Shown piece after piece: positions 45,294 through 53,322 of a stretch of DNA of 64,000 nucleotides. Below the pieces are notes generated by a model. That model saw only the letters and a program-made list of their open reading frames with translations. It had not been told where the DNA came from and searched no databases. How positions within the stretch are numbered: the first letter of the stretch is position 1; each line of letters begins with the position of its first letter. The stretch comes from Streptomyces sp. TRM49041. Its GTDB lineage: Bacteria; Actinomycetota; Actinomycetes; Streptomycetales; Streptomycetaceae. The stretch spans positions 27,244-91,243 of the forward strand of contig NZ_VSRY01000057.1 of the NCBI RefSeq assembly GCF_008271805.1, in the 5' to 3' direction. Position numbers and translations under genes: made by a program.

Positions 45294-45890
45294 GTGTTCC
45301 GTAGCCGTTCGAAGGAAGAGAAGGCCCCCACCGGCAAGGTGACGGCGGACCTCTCCAAGCAGCCCCGTGACCCGCAGGCCCCGAAGGGTCGCCCTACCCC
45401 GAAGCGGAGTGAGGCCCAGTCCCAGCGCCGCCGGGCGGTGACTCCCGCGCTCGACCGCAAGGAGGCGATGCGCCGCCAGCGTGAGGCGCGCCGTGCCGAC
45501 CTGGCCCGCCAGCGCGAGGCGCTGGCGGGCGGCGACGAGCGCTTCCTGCCCGCCCGTGACCGTGGGCCGGTCCGCCGGTTCGTACGGGACTTCGTCGACT
45601 CGCGGTTCTTCATCGCCGAGATGTTCCTGCCGCTGGCCGTGGTCATCCTCGTTCTGTCCCTGATCCGGGCCGGGCAGATGCAGACCATCGCCACGCTGCT
45701 GTGGATGGGCGTGATCGTGCTGATCGTCATCGACTCGATCGGTCTGGCGGTCCGGCTGAAGAAGCAGCTCAAGCAGCGCTTCCCGAACGAGCCGAAGCGC
45801 GGCGCGGTGGCCTACGCCCTGATGCGCAGCCTCCAGATCCGTCGGCTGCGGCTGCCGAAGCCGCAGGTCAAACGGGGAGAGCGACCCTGA
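45294..45890 (+). CDS. DUF3043 family membrane protein
   Basis: A 198-residue protein of the actinobacterial DUF3043 family. A basic, disordered N-terminus (VFRSRSKEEKAPTGKVTADL, then RRRAVTPALDRKEAMRRQRE) precedes two transmembrane helices (FFIAEMFLPLAVVILVLSLI; ATLLWMGVIVLIVIDSIGLA) and a basic tail with RFPNEPKRGAVAYALMRSLQ. The function is unknown; it is conserved and single-copy in most Streptomyces. GTG is preferred over an upstream TTG. No ribosome-binding site is visible and TACCCT lies about 9 bases upstream, so the mRNA may be leaderless. It diverges from pspA and overlaps the methyltransferase start. Confidence 0.88.
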   Translation: MFRSRSKEEKAPTGKVTADLSKQPRDPQAPKGRPTPKRSEAQSQRRRAVTPALDRKEAMRRQREARRADLARQREALAGGDERFLPARDRGPVRRFVRDFVDSRFFIAEMFLPLAVVILVLSLIRAGQMQTIATLLWMGVIVLIVIDSIGLAVRLKKQLKQRFPNEPKRGAVAYALMRSLQIRRLRLPKPQVKRGERP

Positions 45891-46684
45891 GCACTGAGGT
45901 CTCCGGATTCGGAGGCGCATCGGCCGTCTGGCCGGACGGGCTCGGAGGACTGCGCAACACGGTCCGCCAGGAACTCGTCGCGCGCCAGCTGGATGAGCAG
46001 ATAGCGGCCCGCTACCCGGTGGGCCAGCGGCTGCGGATACTCGACGTCGGCATGGGCCAGGGCACGCAGGCACTGCGACTGGCCAGGGCCGGCCACACGG
46101 TGACCGGCCTGGAGGCCGACGCCGAGATGCTGAGGACCGCCCGCGAGGCGCTGGCGACCGAACCCGCCGGCATCCGCGAGCGCGTCCGGCTGATCGAGGG
46201 GGACGGCCGGGAGACCGGTGTCCACTTCCTGCCGGGCAGCTTCGACGTGGTGCTCTGCCACGGCGTCCTCATGTACGTGGAGGAGCCGGACGCCATGCTG
46301 GCCGGGCTGGCCCGGATGCTGGCGCCCGGCGGCCTGCTGTCCCTGGTCGTACGGAACGCGGACGCGCTGGCCCTGCGGCCGGGGCTGGCCGGGGACTGGT
46401 CGGGTGCCCTCGCGGCGTTCGAGTCCGACCGCTACACGAGCGGCCTCGGGCTGCCGGTGCGCGCCGACCGCCTTGAGACGCTGACGGCCACCATGGCCGG
46501 CATCGCCGCGCCGCTGCAGGCGTGGTACGGCGTACGGGTCCTCAGCGACAACGTTTCCAAGGACCAGGGGCTGCCCCCGGCCGAGGACCTGGAGCGGCTG
46601 CTCGCGGCGGAGGACCGGGCGGGGCGCACGGACCCGTACCGCAGGGTGGCGGCGCTGCTGCACCTGTGTGGCGTACGCGGCTGA
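45887..46684 (+). CDS. SAM-dependent methyltransferase, apparent CTG start
   Basis: A 265-residue class I methyltransferase. The SAM-binding motif I is RLRILDVGMGQGTQALRLAR; motif II is TGLEADAEMLRTAREALATE; FDVVLCHGVLMYVEEPDAML is motif III/IV. It resembles cytoplasmic SmtA/CmoM-like methyltransferases of unknown substrate. No ATG, GTG or TTG lies at the right place: the family N-terminus STEVSGFGGASAVW follows a CTG that overlaps the DUF3043 stop (CTGA) with GGGGAG 7 bases upstream. CTG is therefore the likely start; an internal GTG would remove about 44 conserved residues. It is co-transcribed with the DUF3043 gene. Confidence 0.88.
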   Translation: MSTEVSGFGGASAVWPDGLGGLRNTVRQELVARQLDEQIAARYPVGQRLRILDVGMGQGTQALRLARAGHTVTGLEADAEMLRTAREALATEPAGIRERVRLIEGDGRETGVHFLPGSFDVVLCHGVLMYVEEPDAMLAGLARMLAPGGLLSLVVRNADALALRPGLAGDWSGALAAFESDRYTSGLGLPVRADRLETLTATMAGIAAPLQAWYGVRVLSDNVSKDQGLPPAEDLERLLAAEDRAGRTDPYRRVAALLHLCGVRG

Positions 46685-46767
46685 CCCCGGAGGGGCCGAA
46701 CCCCTCATCCCCCTGATCGGATGCGCTGTACGGGCCGGGACAGGGGGATGAAAGGGATACTCCGGGC

Positions 46768-47862
46768 ATGGATGCCCTTGCCCCGCTGCGTGCGCGCGCG
46801 CTGCCACCGCCGCTGCCCGCCGTCGCCGCAGTCTGCGTGGCCGCCCTGCTCGGCGGCTGCTCGGCCGTACCGCACGCCGGCCCGGCCATGGCGGAGCCGC
46901 GTGCGACGACGGCGAAGGCCGTGGCACCGAGGCAGGCGGACGACCTGCAGAACGACTACCAGAACGTGATCAAGAACGTGCTGCCGTCGGTCGTGACCAT
47001 CGAGGCGGGCGACAGCCTGGGGTCCGGGATCGTCTACGACGGGCGGGGGCACATCGTGACGAACGCTCATGTCGTCGGCAGCGCACGGAGCTTCCGCGTC
47101 ACGGTGGCCACCCGGGAGCAGCCGGTGAGCGCTCGGCTCGTGTCGAGCTACCCGGAGCAGGACCTCGCCGTCATCAGGCTGGAGGGCGACCCGCCGGCGG
47201 GCGTGCGGCCCGCGAAGTTCGGCGACGCGTCGGAGGTGGCGGTGGGGCAGATCGTCCTTGCGATGGGGGCGCCGCTCGGTCTGTCCGGCAGCGTCACACA
47301 GGGCATCGTCTCGGCGATCGGGCGCACCGTCAGCGAGAGCCGCACGGGCGGGGGCACGGGCGCGACGATCGCCAACATGATCCAGACGTCCGCGCCGATC
47401 AACCCCGGCAACAGCGGGGGCGCGCTGGTCGACCTGGACAGCGAGGTCATCGGCATCCCGACACTCGCGGCGGTCGACCCGCAGGTGGGCGGGGGTGCCG
47501 CGCCCGGGATCGGTTTCGCCATCCCGGTGTCGACGGTGCGGACGGTCGCCGACCAGATCGTGAAGTACGGGCGCGTGAGGGACTCCGGGCGGGCGGCTCT
47601 CGACATCTCCGGGCGGACCGTGCTGGACGCCGACTACCGGCCGACGGGCGTCTCGGTGGTGCGGGTGCTGGAGGGTGGGGCGGCGCAGGAGGCGGGGCTG
47701 CGGGTGGGGGACATCATCACCCGGTTGGGGGATGCGGAGATCACGACGATCCAGTCGCTTCTGGAGGCGTTGGCGGGGCTGCAGCCCGGGGACGAGGTGA
47801 AGGTGACCTTCGTTCGCGAGGGCAGGTCCCGCTCCGTCCAGGCGACACTGGGCGAGATATAG
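46768..47862 (+). CDS. HtrA/DegP-like serine protease lipoprotein with PDZ domain
   Basis: A 364-residue S1C protease: a lipobox (AALLGGC, about residues 25-31), then a trypsin fold with His101 in VTNAHVVG, Asp132 in PEQDLAVIRLEG and Ser216 in INPGNSGGALVDLDS. A single PDZ domain (VRVLEGGAAQEAGLRVGDII) ends it. It should degrade or cleave misfolded proteins outside the membrane. Unlike most actinobacterial HtrA proteins, which have a cytoplasmic tail and a transmembrane helix, this one is a predicted lipoprotein. The ATG is used; GGGATACTCC is a weak ribosome-binding site. A hairpin follows. Confidence 0.92.
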   Translation: MDALAPLRARALPPPLPAVAAVCVAALLGGCSAVPHAGPAMAEPRATTAKAVAPRQADDLQNDYQNVIKNVLPSVVTIEAGDSLGSGIVYDGRGHIVTNAHVVGSARSFRVTVATREQPVSARLVSSYPEQDLAVIRLEGDPPAGVRPAKFGDASEVAVGQIVLAMGAPLGLSGSVTQGIVSAIGRTVSESRTGGGTGATIANMIQTSAPINPGNSGGALVDLDSEVIGIPTLAAVDPQVGGGAAPGIGFAIPVSTVRTVADQIVKYGRVRDSGRAALDISGRTVLDADYRPTGVSVVRVLEGGAAQEAGLRVGDIITRLGDAEITTIQSLLEALAGLQPGDEVKVTFVREGRSRSVQATLGEI

Positions 47863-47909
47863 CCGCCACTCCCCGGCCGGACCACCGGCGCGCCGCCGGG
47901 CGGGGCACT

Positions 47910-47962
47910 GTCCCGTTGTGCCCACCCGTTCCCGTCGGCGGAACGCGTGCCCACAACGGGAC
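47910..47962. terminator. long bidirectional hairpin between the protease and a small convergent gene
   Basis: GTCCCGTTGTG and CACAACGGGAC form a perfect 11-bp outer stem; the 31-base interior holds a second partial stem (GTTCC/GGAAC). Confidence 0.75.
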
Positions 47963-47971
47963 GACGTCGGT

Positions 47972-48178
47972 TCAGCCTTCGGCGTTCAAGGGCATGGGGC
48001 CGTAGATCTTGGTGTCGTCCTCGTAGAGGGTGACCTGGTCGGCGCCGCCGTCCAGGAGGTCACGCCACTGCTCGCCGACCCAGGACTCGGCGTCGCCCTG
48101 GGTGGTGAACTCCTCGGGCGTCACCGCCGGCTCCACCTCCGTGCCGTCGGACTTCTCGAACCGCCACGTCCATGCCAT
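47972..48178 (-). CDS. small conserved hypothetical protein
   Basis: A 68-residue acidic protein, MAWTWRFEKSDGTEVEPAVT followed by EEFTTQGDAESWVGEQWRDL and VTLYEDDTKIYGPMPL. Trp/Glu-rich small proteins of this kind are common in Streptomyces (from memory) with unknown function. GGGAGG is 5 bases before the ATG, better than any start further upstream. It is convergent with the HtrA-like gene and divergent from the cobU fusion gene. Confidence 0.8.
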   Translation of the reverse strand: MAWTWRFEKSDGTEVEPAVTPEEFTTQGDAESWVGEQWRDLLDGGADQVTLYEDDTKIYGPMPLNAEG

Positions 48179-48269
48179 GTGCGCCTCCCGGGTCCTACCA
48201 CCTGTGCGGTTTCCTGCCCGCAGCGTAGCCGGGCGCGCAGTCGTGCGGGGCACGCGGGAGGATCAGTAC

Positions 48270-49469
48270 GTGGAACTGACTCTGCTCGGCACCGGTGCCC
48301 CCACCGGGCTCCCCAGACCCGGCTGCCCCTGCGCCGTGTGCGCCACCGCCCGGGGCCCGCACGCGCGTGCCGCGACCTCGCTGCTCGTGGACGGGGCGCT
48401 GCTGCTCGACCTCACCCCGGGCGCCGCCCTCGCCGCCGCGCGGGCCGGCCACACGCTCTCCGGGGTGCGGCAGGTCCTGCTGACCCACCCGCACGACGGC
48501 CCCGCCGTCGAGCTCCCCGCCGGCCTCCCCACAGCGGGCCGCGTGCCGGACGGGCGCGAGCTCACACTGATCAGCGGCCACCGCGTACGCGCCGTGCCCA
48601 TGGACGCCCCCGGCACCGGGTACGAGGTGACCTCCCCGGAGGGCGTCCGCCTCCTCCACCTGCCGCGAGGGGGCGCCCCCGCCGGGGCGGCGCGGCAGCG
48701 GCGTCCTTACGACCTCGTCGTCGCCGACGTCGTCGGCCGACCCGACGCGCTGGCCCGGCTGCGGGCGGTCGGCGGTGTCGGCCGGGACACCGACGTGCTC
48801 GCCGCACACCTCGACCACGACGTACCGCCCGGGCACGAGCTCGACCGGCGGCTCGCCTCCGCCGGCGCGCGGGCGGTGCCCGACGGGACGTCGCTGACGG
48901 TCGGCGCGTACCGGGAGGCGCCGCTCCTGCCGCGCCGCACGCTCGTCACGGGCGGCGCCCGGTCCGGTAAGTCCCTGGAGGCGGAGCGGCGCCTGGAGTC
49001 GTTCCCCGACGTCGTCTACGTGGCGACCGGCGGCAGCCGGGACGGCGACGCCGAGTGGGCCGCCCGGGTGGGCGCCCACCGGGACCGGCGGCCGGGGTCC
49101 TGGCGTACGGAGGAGACCTGTGAGGTCGCTCCGATGCTCGCCGCGAGCGGGCCTCCCCTGCTGATCGACTGTCTCTCCCTCTGGCTCACGGATGCCATGG
49201 ACAGGGCCGGCGCCTGGGACGACGACACCTGGGAGCACACCGGCGAGAAGGCGTTGCGCGAACGGGTCGCCGAACTCACCGCCGCCGTCCGCGCCACCTC
49301 CCGTACCGTCGTCGCCGTCACGAACGAGGTCGGCGGCGGTGTCGTGCCCGCCACCCCGGCCGGGCGGCGGTTCCGGGACGAGCTCGGGAGGCTCAACGCC
49401 GCCTTCGCCGACGAGTGCGAGCAGGTGTTGTTCGTCGTGTCGGGGCAGGTTCTCGTGCTGCGCGGGTGA
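48270..49469 (+). CDS. cobU: MBL-like domain fused to CobU (adenosylcobinamide kinase/guanylyltransferase)
   Basis: A 399-residue fusion. Residues 1-220 resemble a metallo-beta-lactamase fold of the PhnP type (VELTLLGTGAPTGLPRPGCP, QVLLTHPHDGPAVELP, VAAHLDHDVPPGHELD) but the HxHxDH zinc motif is degenerate: H73-P-H75-D76-G, lacking the last His. Residues 225-399 are CobU: P-loop TLVTGGARSGKSLEAERRLE, CDP-like VVYVATGGSRDGD, and EVGGGVVPATPAGRRFRDEL. CobU phosphorylates adenosylcobinamide and transfers GMP to make AdoCbi-GDP in B12 synthesis. GTG start with GGGAGG. cobT follows 31 bp downstream and is probably co-transcribed. Streptomyces cobU genes often have this N-terminal half; its role is unknown. 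Confidence 0.92.
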   Translation: MELTLLGTGAPTGLPRPGCPCAVCATARGPHARAATSLLVDGALLLDLTPGAALAAARAGHTLSGVRQVLLTHPHDGPAVELPAGLPTAGRVPDGRELTLISGHRVRAVPMDAPGTGYEVTSPEGVRLLHLPRGGAPAGAARQRRPYDLVVADVVGRPDALARLRAVGGVGRDTDVLAAHLDHDVPPGHELDRRLASAGARAVPDGTSLTVGAYREAPLLPRRTLVTGGARSGKSLEAERRLESFPDVVYVATGGSRDGDAEWAARVGAHRDRRPGSWRTEETCEVAPMLAASGPPLLIDCLSLWLTDAMDRAGAWDDDTWEHTGEKALRERVAELTAAVRATSRTVVAVTNEVGGGVVPATPAGRRFRDELGRLNAAFADECEQVLFVVSGQVLVLRG

Positions 49470-49500
49470 CCGTCTTCCGGGGCCCGGTACTGTTCCGCGA

Positions 49501-50592
49501 ATGAGCAGGCTGAATCTCGACGACTTCTCCGATCTGATCGAGCGCCCCGACAGCGGCACACGCAGGGACGCCGAGGAACGCCGGGAGCGGCTGGCCGTCC
49601 CACCCGGTGCGCTCGGCCGTCTTGACGAGCTCGGTGAATGGCTGTCCGCCGCTCAGGGCGCCGTCCCCGTACGGCCGGTGGAGCGGCCGCGCGTGGTGCT
49701 GTTCGCCGGCGACCACGGCGTGGCGAAGCTCGGTGTGTCGGGACGGGACGCCGGGACGGCGCACACCCTCGTACGGGCCGTGCTGGACGGGGCCGGTCCG
49801 GTCGCCGTGCTGGCACGGCGCATGAACGTGCCCGTACGGGTCGTGGACGCCGGTCTCGACTGCGAACCGGAGCTGCTGCCCGAGGATGTCGTACGGCACC
49901 GGGTGCGGCGCGGCAGCGGGCGGATCGACCTCGAGGACGCCCTCACGGCGGAGGAGGCCGAGCGGGCCGTACGGCTCGGCATGGCCGTCGCCGACGAGGA
50001 GGCCGACTCGGGCACGGACCTGGTGGTGCTGGGCGACCTCAGTGTCGGCGGCACCACCGCCGCCGCCACGCTCATCGCCGCGCTGTGCGGCACGGACGCG
50101 TCGGTGGTGACCGGGCGCGGTGGCGCGGGCATCGACGATCTGGCGTGGATGCGCAAGTGCGCGGCGATCCGGGACGCGCTGCGCCGGGCGCGGCCGGTGC
50201 TCGGCGACCAGTTGGAGCTGCTGGCGGCGGTGGGCGGCGCGGACATCGCGGCGACGACCGGGTTCCTCCTCCAGTCCGCGGTGCGGCGGATGCCGGTGAT
50301 CCTGGACGGGGTCGTGTCGGCGGCGTGTGCGCTGGTGGGTCAGCGGGCCGCGTTCCGGGCGCCGGACTGGTGGCTGGCAGGCCAGGTGAGCGGGGAGCCG
50401 GCACAGGCGAAGGCACTGGACCGGATGGCACTCAACCCGCTGCTCGACCACGGCGTCAGTGTGGGAGAAGGAACCGGGGCTCTGCTCGCCCTCCCCCTCG
50501 TCCAGGCCGCCGCGGCGCTCGCGGCGGAGCTGCCGGAACGGCCCGACCAGCCGGACCGGGCGGACGGGACCGCGGAGGGCGGCTCGGACTGA
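49501..50592 (+). CDS. cobT: nicotinate-nucleotide--dimethylbenzimidazole phosphoribosyltransferase
   Basis: A 363-residue CobT, which makes alpha-ribazole phosphate for the lower ligand of cobalamin. Conserved stretches are RLAVPPGALGRLDELGEWLS (start), VVLFAGDHGVAKLGVSGRDA, LVVLGDLSVGGTTAAATLIA, LLAAVGGADIAATTGFLLQS and the active-site GVSVGEGTGALLALPLVQAA. ATG start. It is close downstream of the MBL-CobU fusion. cobS is about 1.9 kb further along on the same strand, after an apparently decayed mprF and a convergent gene, so the three nucleotide-loop genes were probably once closer together. Confidence 0.94.
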   Translation: MSRLNLDDFSDLIERPDSGTRRDAEERRERLAVPPGALGRLDELGEWLSAAQGAVPVRPVERPRVVLFAGDHGVAKLGVSGRDAGTAHTLVRAVLDGAGPVAVLARRMNVPVRVVDAGLDCEPELLPEDVVRHRVRRGSGRIDLEDALTAEEAERAVRLGMAVADEEADSGTDLVVLGDLSVGGTTAAATLIAALCGTDASVVTGRGGAGIDDLAWMRKCAAIRDALRRARPVLGDQLELLAAVGGADIAATTGFLLQSAVRRMPVILDGVVSAACALVGQRAAFRAPDWWLAGQVSGEPAQAKALDRMALNPLLDHGVSVGEGTGALLALPLVQAAAALAAELPERPDQPDRADGTAEGGSD

Positions 50593-50698
50593 CGTCTCCG
50601 GTGCGGTCACCTCCCGTTCTCGACGGAGGTGCGCCGCACCGGCGTCCGCCGTGACACGCGATGCCCCATCTGATCGCGTTTCATGGGAGAGGTCCTGG

Positions 50699-51001
50699 TT
50701 GGCTGCCGAACGAACAACCCTGTCGCGGCGCGCCGCCGCGTTCGCCGTCCGGTGTCCGCGCGCCGTCGCGTCCGTCAGACTCCTGAGCGCGGTCCGGTTC
50801 TCGTTCGGCCAGAACCCGCGCCGGCACAACACGGACGAGTGCTTCGACACCCGGAACGGAGTGTCGCCGGGGCTGACCGCCGCCTTCGTCGCGGCGCCGC
50901 TCGCCGGGCGGCGGGAGTTCCCCGACGTGGCGGCGCCGCTGCCGCGCGGGGTGCGTCTGTCCGGGTGGGCGGGCCGGCCGCGGCCGGGGGGTACGCGGTG
51001 A
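50699..51001 (+). pseudogene. decayed mprF (lysylphosphatidylglycerol synthase) remnant
   Basis: A 100-codon remnant. Segments LSRRAAAFAV, LLSAVRFSFGQNPRRHNTDE and GLTAAFVAAPLAGRREF match, in order, pieces of the N-terminal membrane part of Streptomyces MprF-type lysyltransferases (from memory: LSRRAAAFAVWYLRAV, SLGQDLRRHNTDE, LTAAFVVALLVGRREFYA). Between RRHNTDE and the next piece about 70 residues are missing, and everything after it (the catalytic domain of over 400 residues) is gone. A possible TTG start has GGGAGAGG 6 bases upstream. The frame ends in the GTG of the next gene (GTGA). MprF lysinylates phosphatidylglycerol; this remnant could not. Confidence 0.65.
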
Positions 51002-51708
51002 GACCGGGGGTGAGGGAGTTCGCGCGCCACGAGTGGGGGCCGCTGTTCGGGACCGTGAGGGCGGCCCTGGCCGAGCGGGGGTGGCCCTCGGTCGCGCTGA
51101 CGCTGGGCGCGGTGTGTCTGACAGCGCTGTTCCAGCTGGTGCAGAACCAGTCGTGGGGCTATGGGCCGATACAGGCCATCGGGTCGGTGCGGGCCGAGGA
51201 CCCCTTGTGGGTGGCGCTGCTGCGCACGCCGCTGTCGCTGTTCGTACCGGCTCTGCACCTGCCGGTGTGGGGCGCGCTCGCCCAGATACTCGTGGTGTTC
51301 GGGATCTCCGAGATCTGCCTGGGCCGGGTGCGGACCCTGCTCATCGCGTACGCGGCGACGCTGGCCGGGACGATGTACGCGCGCGTGGGTATCGCGCTGG
51401 GCCCGGACAGCCCGCTGGGGCTGCCCGCGTCGGACGCGCGAGTGGTGGACACCGGCCCGTCGGCGGCGGTAGTCGGCCTGGCGGTGTTCGTGTGCTGGCG
51501 GTACCGGGCGTGGCTGACGGGCTGGCTGGTCATCGTCGCCATGGTGGTCGAGGTGATCGTCAAGCCGAACCTGGCCGGCAAGGAGCACCTGGCGGCCATC
51601 GCCGGAATCCTCGTCGTGTACGGGGTCCTGGCGTGGCGTCAGCGCCGGTCGCCGTCGCCTGGCTCCCGGGGCGGTACGGGGTGGGGGGCGCCGCCGATCA
51701 GGTCCTGA
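50998..51708 (+). CDS. rhomboid-like polytopic membrane protein
   Basis: A 236-residue membrane protein with about five helices (SVALTLGAVCLTALFQLVQN; LHLPVWGALAQILVVFGISE; LLIAYAATLAGTMYARVGIA). It keeps a rhomboid-like pair: Ser in DTGPSAAVVGLAVFVCWR and His in LAGKEHLAAIAGILVVYG. The Ser motif is GPSA rather than GASG, so activity is uncertain. The GTG overlaps the end of the mprF remnant by 4 bases. From memory this gene usually follows intact mprF in Streptomyces, so it may be an orphaned accessory of lipid lysinylation. Its last 70 bases overlap the convergent membrane gene. Confidence 0.78.
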   Translation: MRPGVREFARHEWGPLFGTVRAALAERGWPSVALTLGAVCLTALFQLVQNQSWGYGPIQAIGSVRAEDPLWVALLRTPLSLFVPALHLPVWGALAQILVVFGISEICLGRVRTLLIAYAATLAGTMYARVGIALGPDSPLGLPASDARVVDTGPSAAVVGLAVFVCWRYRAWLTGWLVIVAMVVEVIVKPNLAGKEHLAAIAGILVVYGVLAWRQRRSPSPGSRGGTGWGAPPIRS

Positions 51709-52412
51709 AAGCGCCGGCCGAGGCGGACCCAGCGGCGGTCGTGGTGGTAGGCCCGCAGCCCGGCCCGGGCCCGCGCGCGGGGGCGCCTCCGGTAGACGCG
51801 CCGCGACCAGAGGGACCCGGGGCGGGCCAGCCGCAGCGCGCCGACGATGGCGACGAACGGCACCAGCGTGCCGAGGATGGCCATCCGGAACTTGCCCTTG
51901 AGCAGGGCGATCACCACGAACAGGAAGTTCAGCCCGAGGGTCAGGACGAAACCCGCCCGGTTCTGCCGCTCCTCGGGGGTGAGCGCGTCCACCCCGAGCG
52001 GGGAGAAGCCGCCCAGGACGAGTACGACCAGAGCGGTGGTGAGGACGACCACCTCCACGCTCTGGCGGCCCTGTTCGGTCCAGTACACGTCGTCGAGGTG
52101 GAGAATCAGGGCGAACTCGTCGAGGACCAGCCCGGCACCCATGCCGAACAGGACGGCGAAGACGATGGCGGCGGGTCCGCGCAGCCCGGCACCGACCGAG
52201 CCGAACCCGCCGACCACGGTGAGGACGACTCCGGGCACCACATGATGGATGTGCACGCCACCGGGCGTGACATTCCGGAAGGGGCCCTTGCCGGCGCGGA
52301 TGAGCCGGGTGACCGTCCGGGTCGCGAGGAAGGTGAGCACGAAGGAGCACAGCGCGATGAGCAGCGGCAGCTTGCCGGGCTCGACGATGTTGCGGTAGAA
52401 CCAGTGACCCAT
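51639..52412 (-). CDS. polytopic membrane protein with basic C-terminal tail
   Basis: A 257-residue protein with about six transmembrane helices: LPLLIALCSFVLTFLATRTV, HHVVPGVVLTVVGGFGSVGA, GPAAIVFAVLFGMGAGLVLD, VEVVVLTTALVVLVLGGFSP, FVLTLGLNFLFVVIALLKGK. The segment NVTPGGVHIHHVVPG with its His cluster and GLVLDEFALILHLDDVYWTE are the most conserved-looking parts and recall a large family of actinobacterial integral membrane proteins of unknown function. The tail after residue 210 is Arg-rich and cytoplasmic. ATG start. Convergent with the rhomboid-like gene and divergent from cobS. Confidence 0.82.
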   Translation of the reverse strand: MGHWFYRNIVEPGKLPLLIALCSFVLTFLATRTVTRLIRAGKGPFRNVTPGGVHIHHVVPGVVLTVVGGFGSVGAGLRGPAAIVFAVLFGMGAGLVLDEFALILHLDDVYWTEQGRQSVEVVVLTTALVVLVLGGFSPLGVDALTPEERQNRAGFVLTLGLNFLFVVIALLKGKFRMAILGTLVPFVAIVGALRLARPGSLWSRRVYRRRPRARARAGLRAYHHDRRWVRLGRRFQDLIGGAPHPVPPREPGDGDRR

Positions 52413-52491
52413 GCCACCCCTGTCCTAAATCGGGCGTTATGGGCAATTTACCGCCCGATGGGGGCGGGTGGCAGCGACTAGTGTGCGCGCG

Positions 52492-53283
52492 GTGACGACT
52501 TCCGACGAGATTCCGCGCCTCCACGGCCTGCGTTTCGCCTTCGGCACGCTCACCGTGCTGCCCGCGCGCGTCACACACTGGGACCGCGACGCCGCCCGCT
52601 CCGGGATGCTGTGCGCGCCCGTCGCCGGGCTGGTCGTGGGCCTGTGCGCGGCGGCGGCCGGCGGGCTGCTCCTGCTGCTCGGCTCGGGCCCGCTGCTCGC
52701 CGCCGTCGCCTCGGCGGCCGTGCCCGCGCTGCTGACACGGGGGCTGCACCTGGACGGGCTGGCCGACACGGCGGACGGGCTCGGCAGCGGGAAGCCCGCC
52801 GAGGACGCGCTGCGCGTCATGAAGCAGTCGGACATCGGCCCGTTCGGTGTGATCACCCTGCTGTTCGTACTGCTCGCCCAGGTGGCGGCGCTGTACGAGC
52901 TGTACACGGACGGCTGGGTGCGCGGCGCCGTCGCGGCCGCCCTGGCCGGCACGGTCGCCCGACTGGCGCTCACCCTCGCGTCCCGCACCGCCGTCCCGGC
53001 TGCCCGCCCCGAGGGCTTGGGCGCGGTGGTCGCCGGCACGGTCCCGGAGCGCGCCGCGCTCGGCGCCGCCGTCCTGGTCCTGGGCGCGTGCGCGGGCGCG
53101 GGGGCGTTGTCGGGGCCGTACGACGCGGTGCGCCACGCGCTGGCCGCGCTGCTGGCGCTGGGCGCGGCCGAGATGCTGCTGCGCCGTTGTGTGCGCCGGT
53201 TCGGCGGGGTTACGGGTGATGTGTTCGGCGCGGTGGCGGAGACGGCGGCGACCGCCGCGCTGCTGGCCCTGACGCTCGGCTGA
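52492..53283 (+). CDS. cobS: adenosylcobinamide-GDP ribazoletransferase
   Basis: A 263-residue membrane enzyme that joins AdoCbi-GDP and alpha-ribazole to finish cobalamin. Diagnostic motifs are FAFGTLTVLPARVTHWDRDA near the start, then LHLDGLADTADGLGSGKPAE with the metal-binding DGLADTADG pattern and VMKQSDIGPFGVITLLFVLL. VRRFGGVTGDVFGAVAETAA near the end is the second family motif. About six helices are seen. GTG is chosen 8 bases after TAGTGT, so a leaderless transcript is possible; another GTG 8 codons upstream is weaker. It completes the CobU-CobT-CobS set with the genes at 48-50.6 kb. Confidence 0.94.
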   Translation: MTTSDEIPRLHGLRFAFGTLTVLPARVTHWDRDAARSGMLCAPVAGLVVGLCAAAAGGLLLLLGSGPLLAAVASAAVPALLTRGLHLDGLADTADGLGSGKPAEDALRVMKQSDIGPFGVITLLFVLLAQVAALYELYTDGWVRGAVAAALAGTVARLALTLASRTAVPAARPEGLGAVVAGTVPERAALGAAVLVLGACAGAGALSGPYDAVRHALAALLALGAAEMLLRRCVRRFGGVTGDVFGAVAETAATAALLALTLG

Positions 53284-53322
53284 CGGCAGCTCGACCGGCC
53301 ACTGGGTCGGCGGGCAGGGTGC

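Noticed and set aside
49393..53136. A 1247-codon open frame on the minus strand
   Set aside because: It is antisense to cobT, the rhomboid-like gene and cobS, has Arg/Pro/His-rich shadow composition and no domains. The true minus-strand gene in this area is 51639-52412 in another frame.
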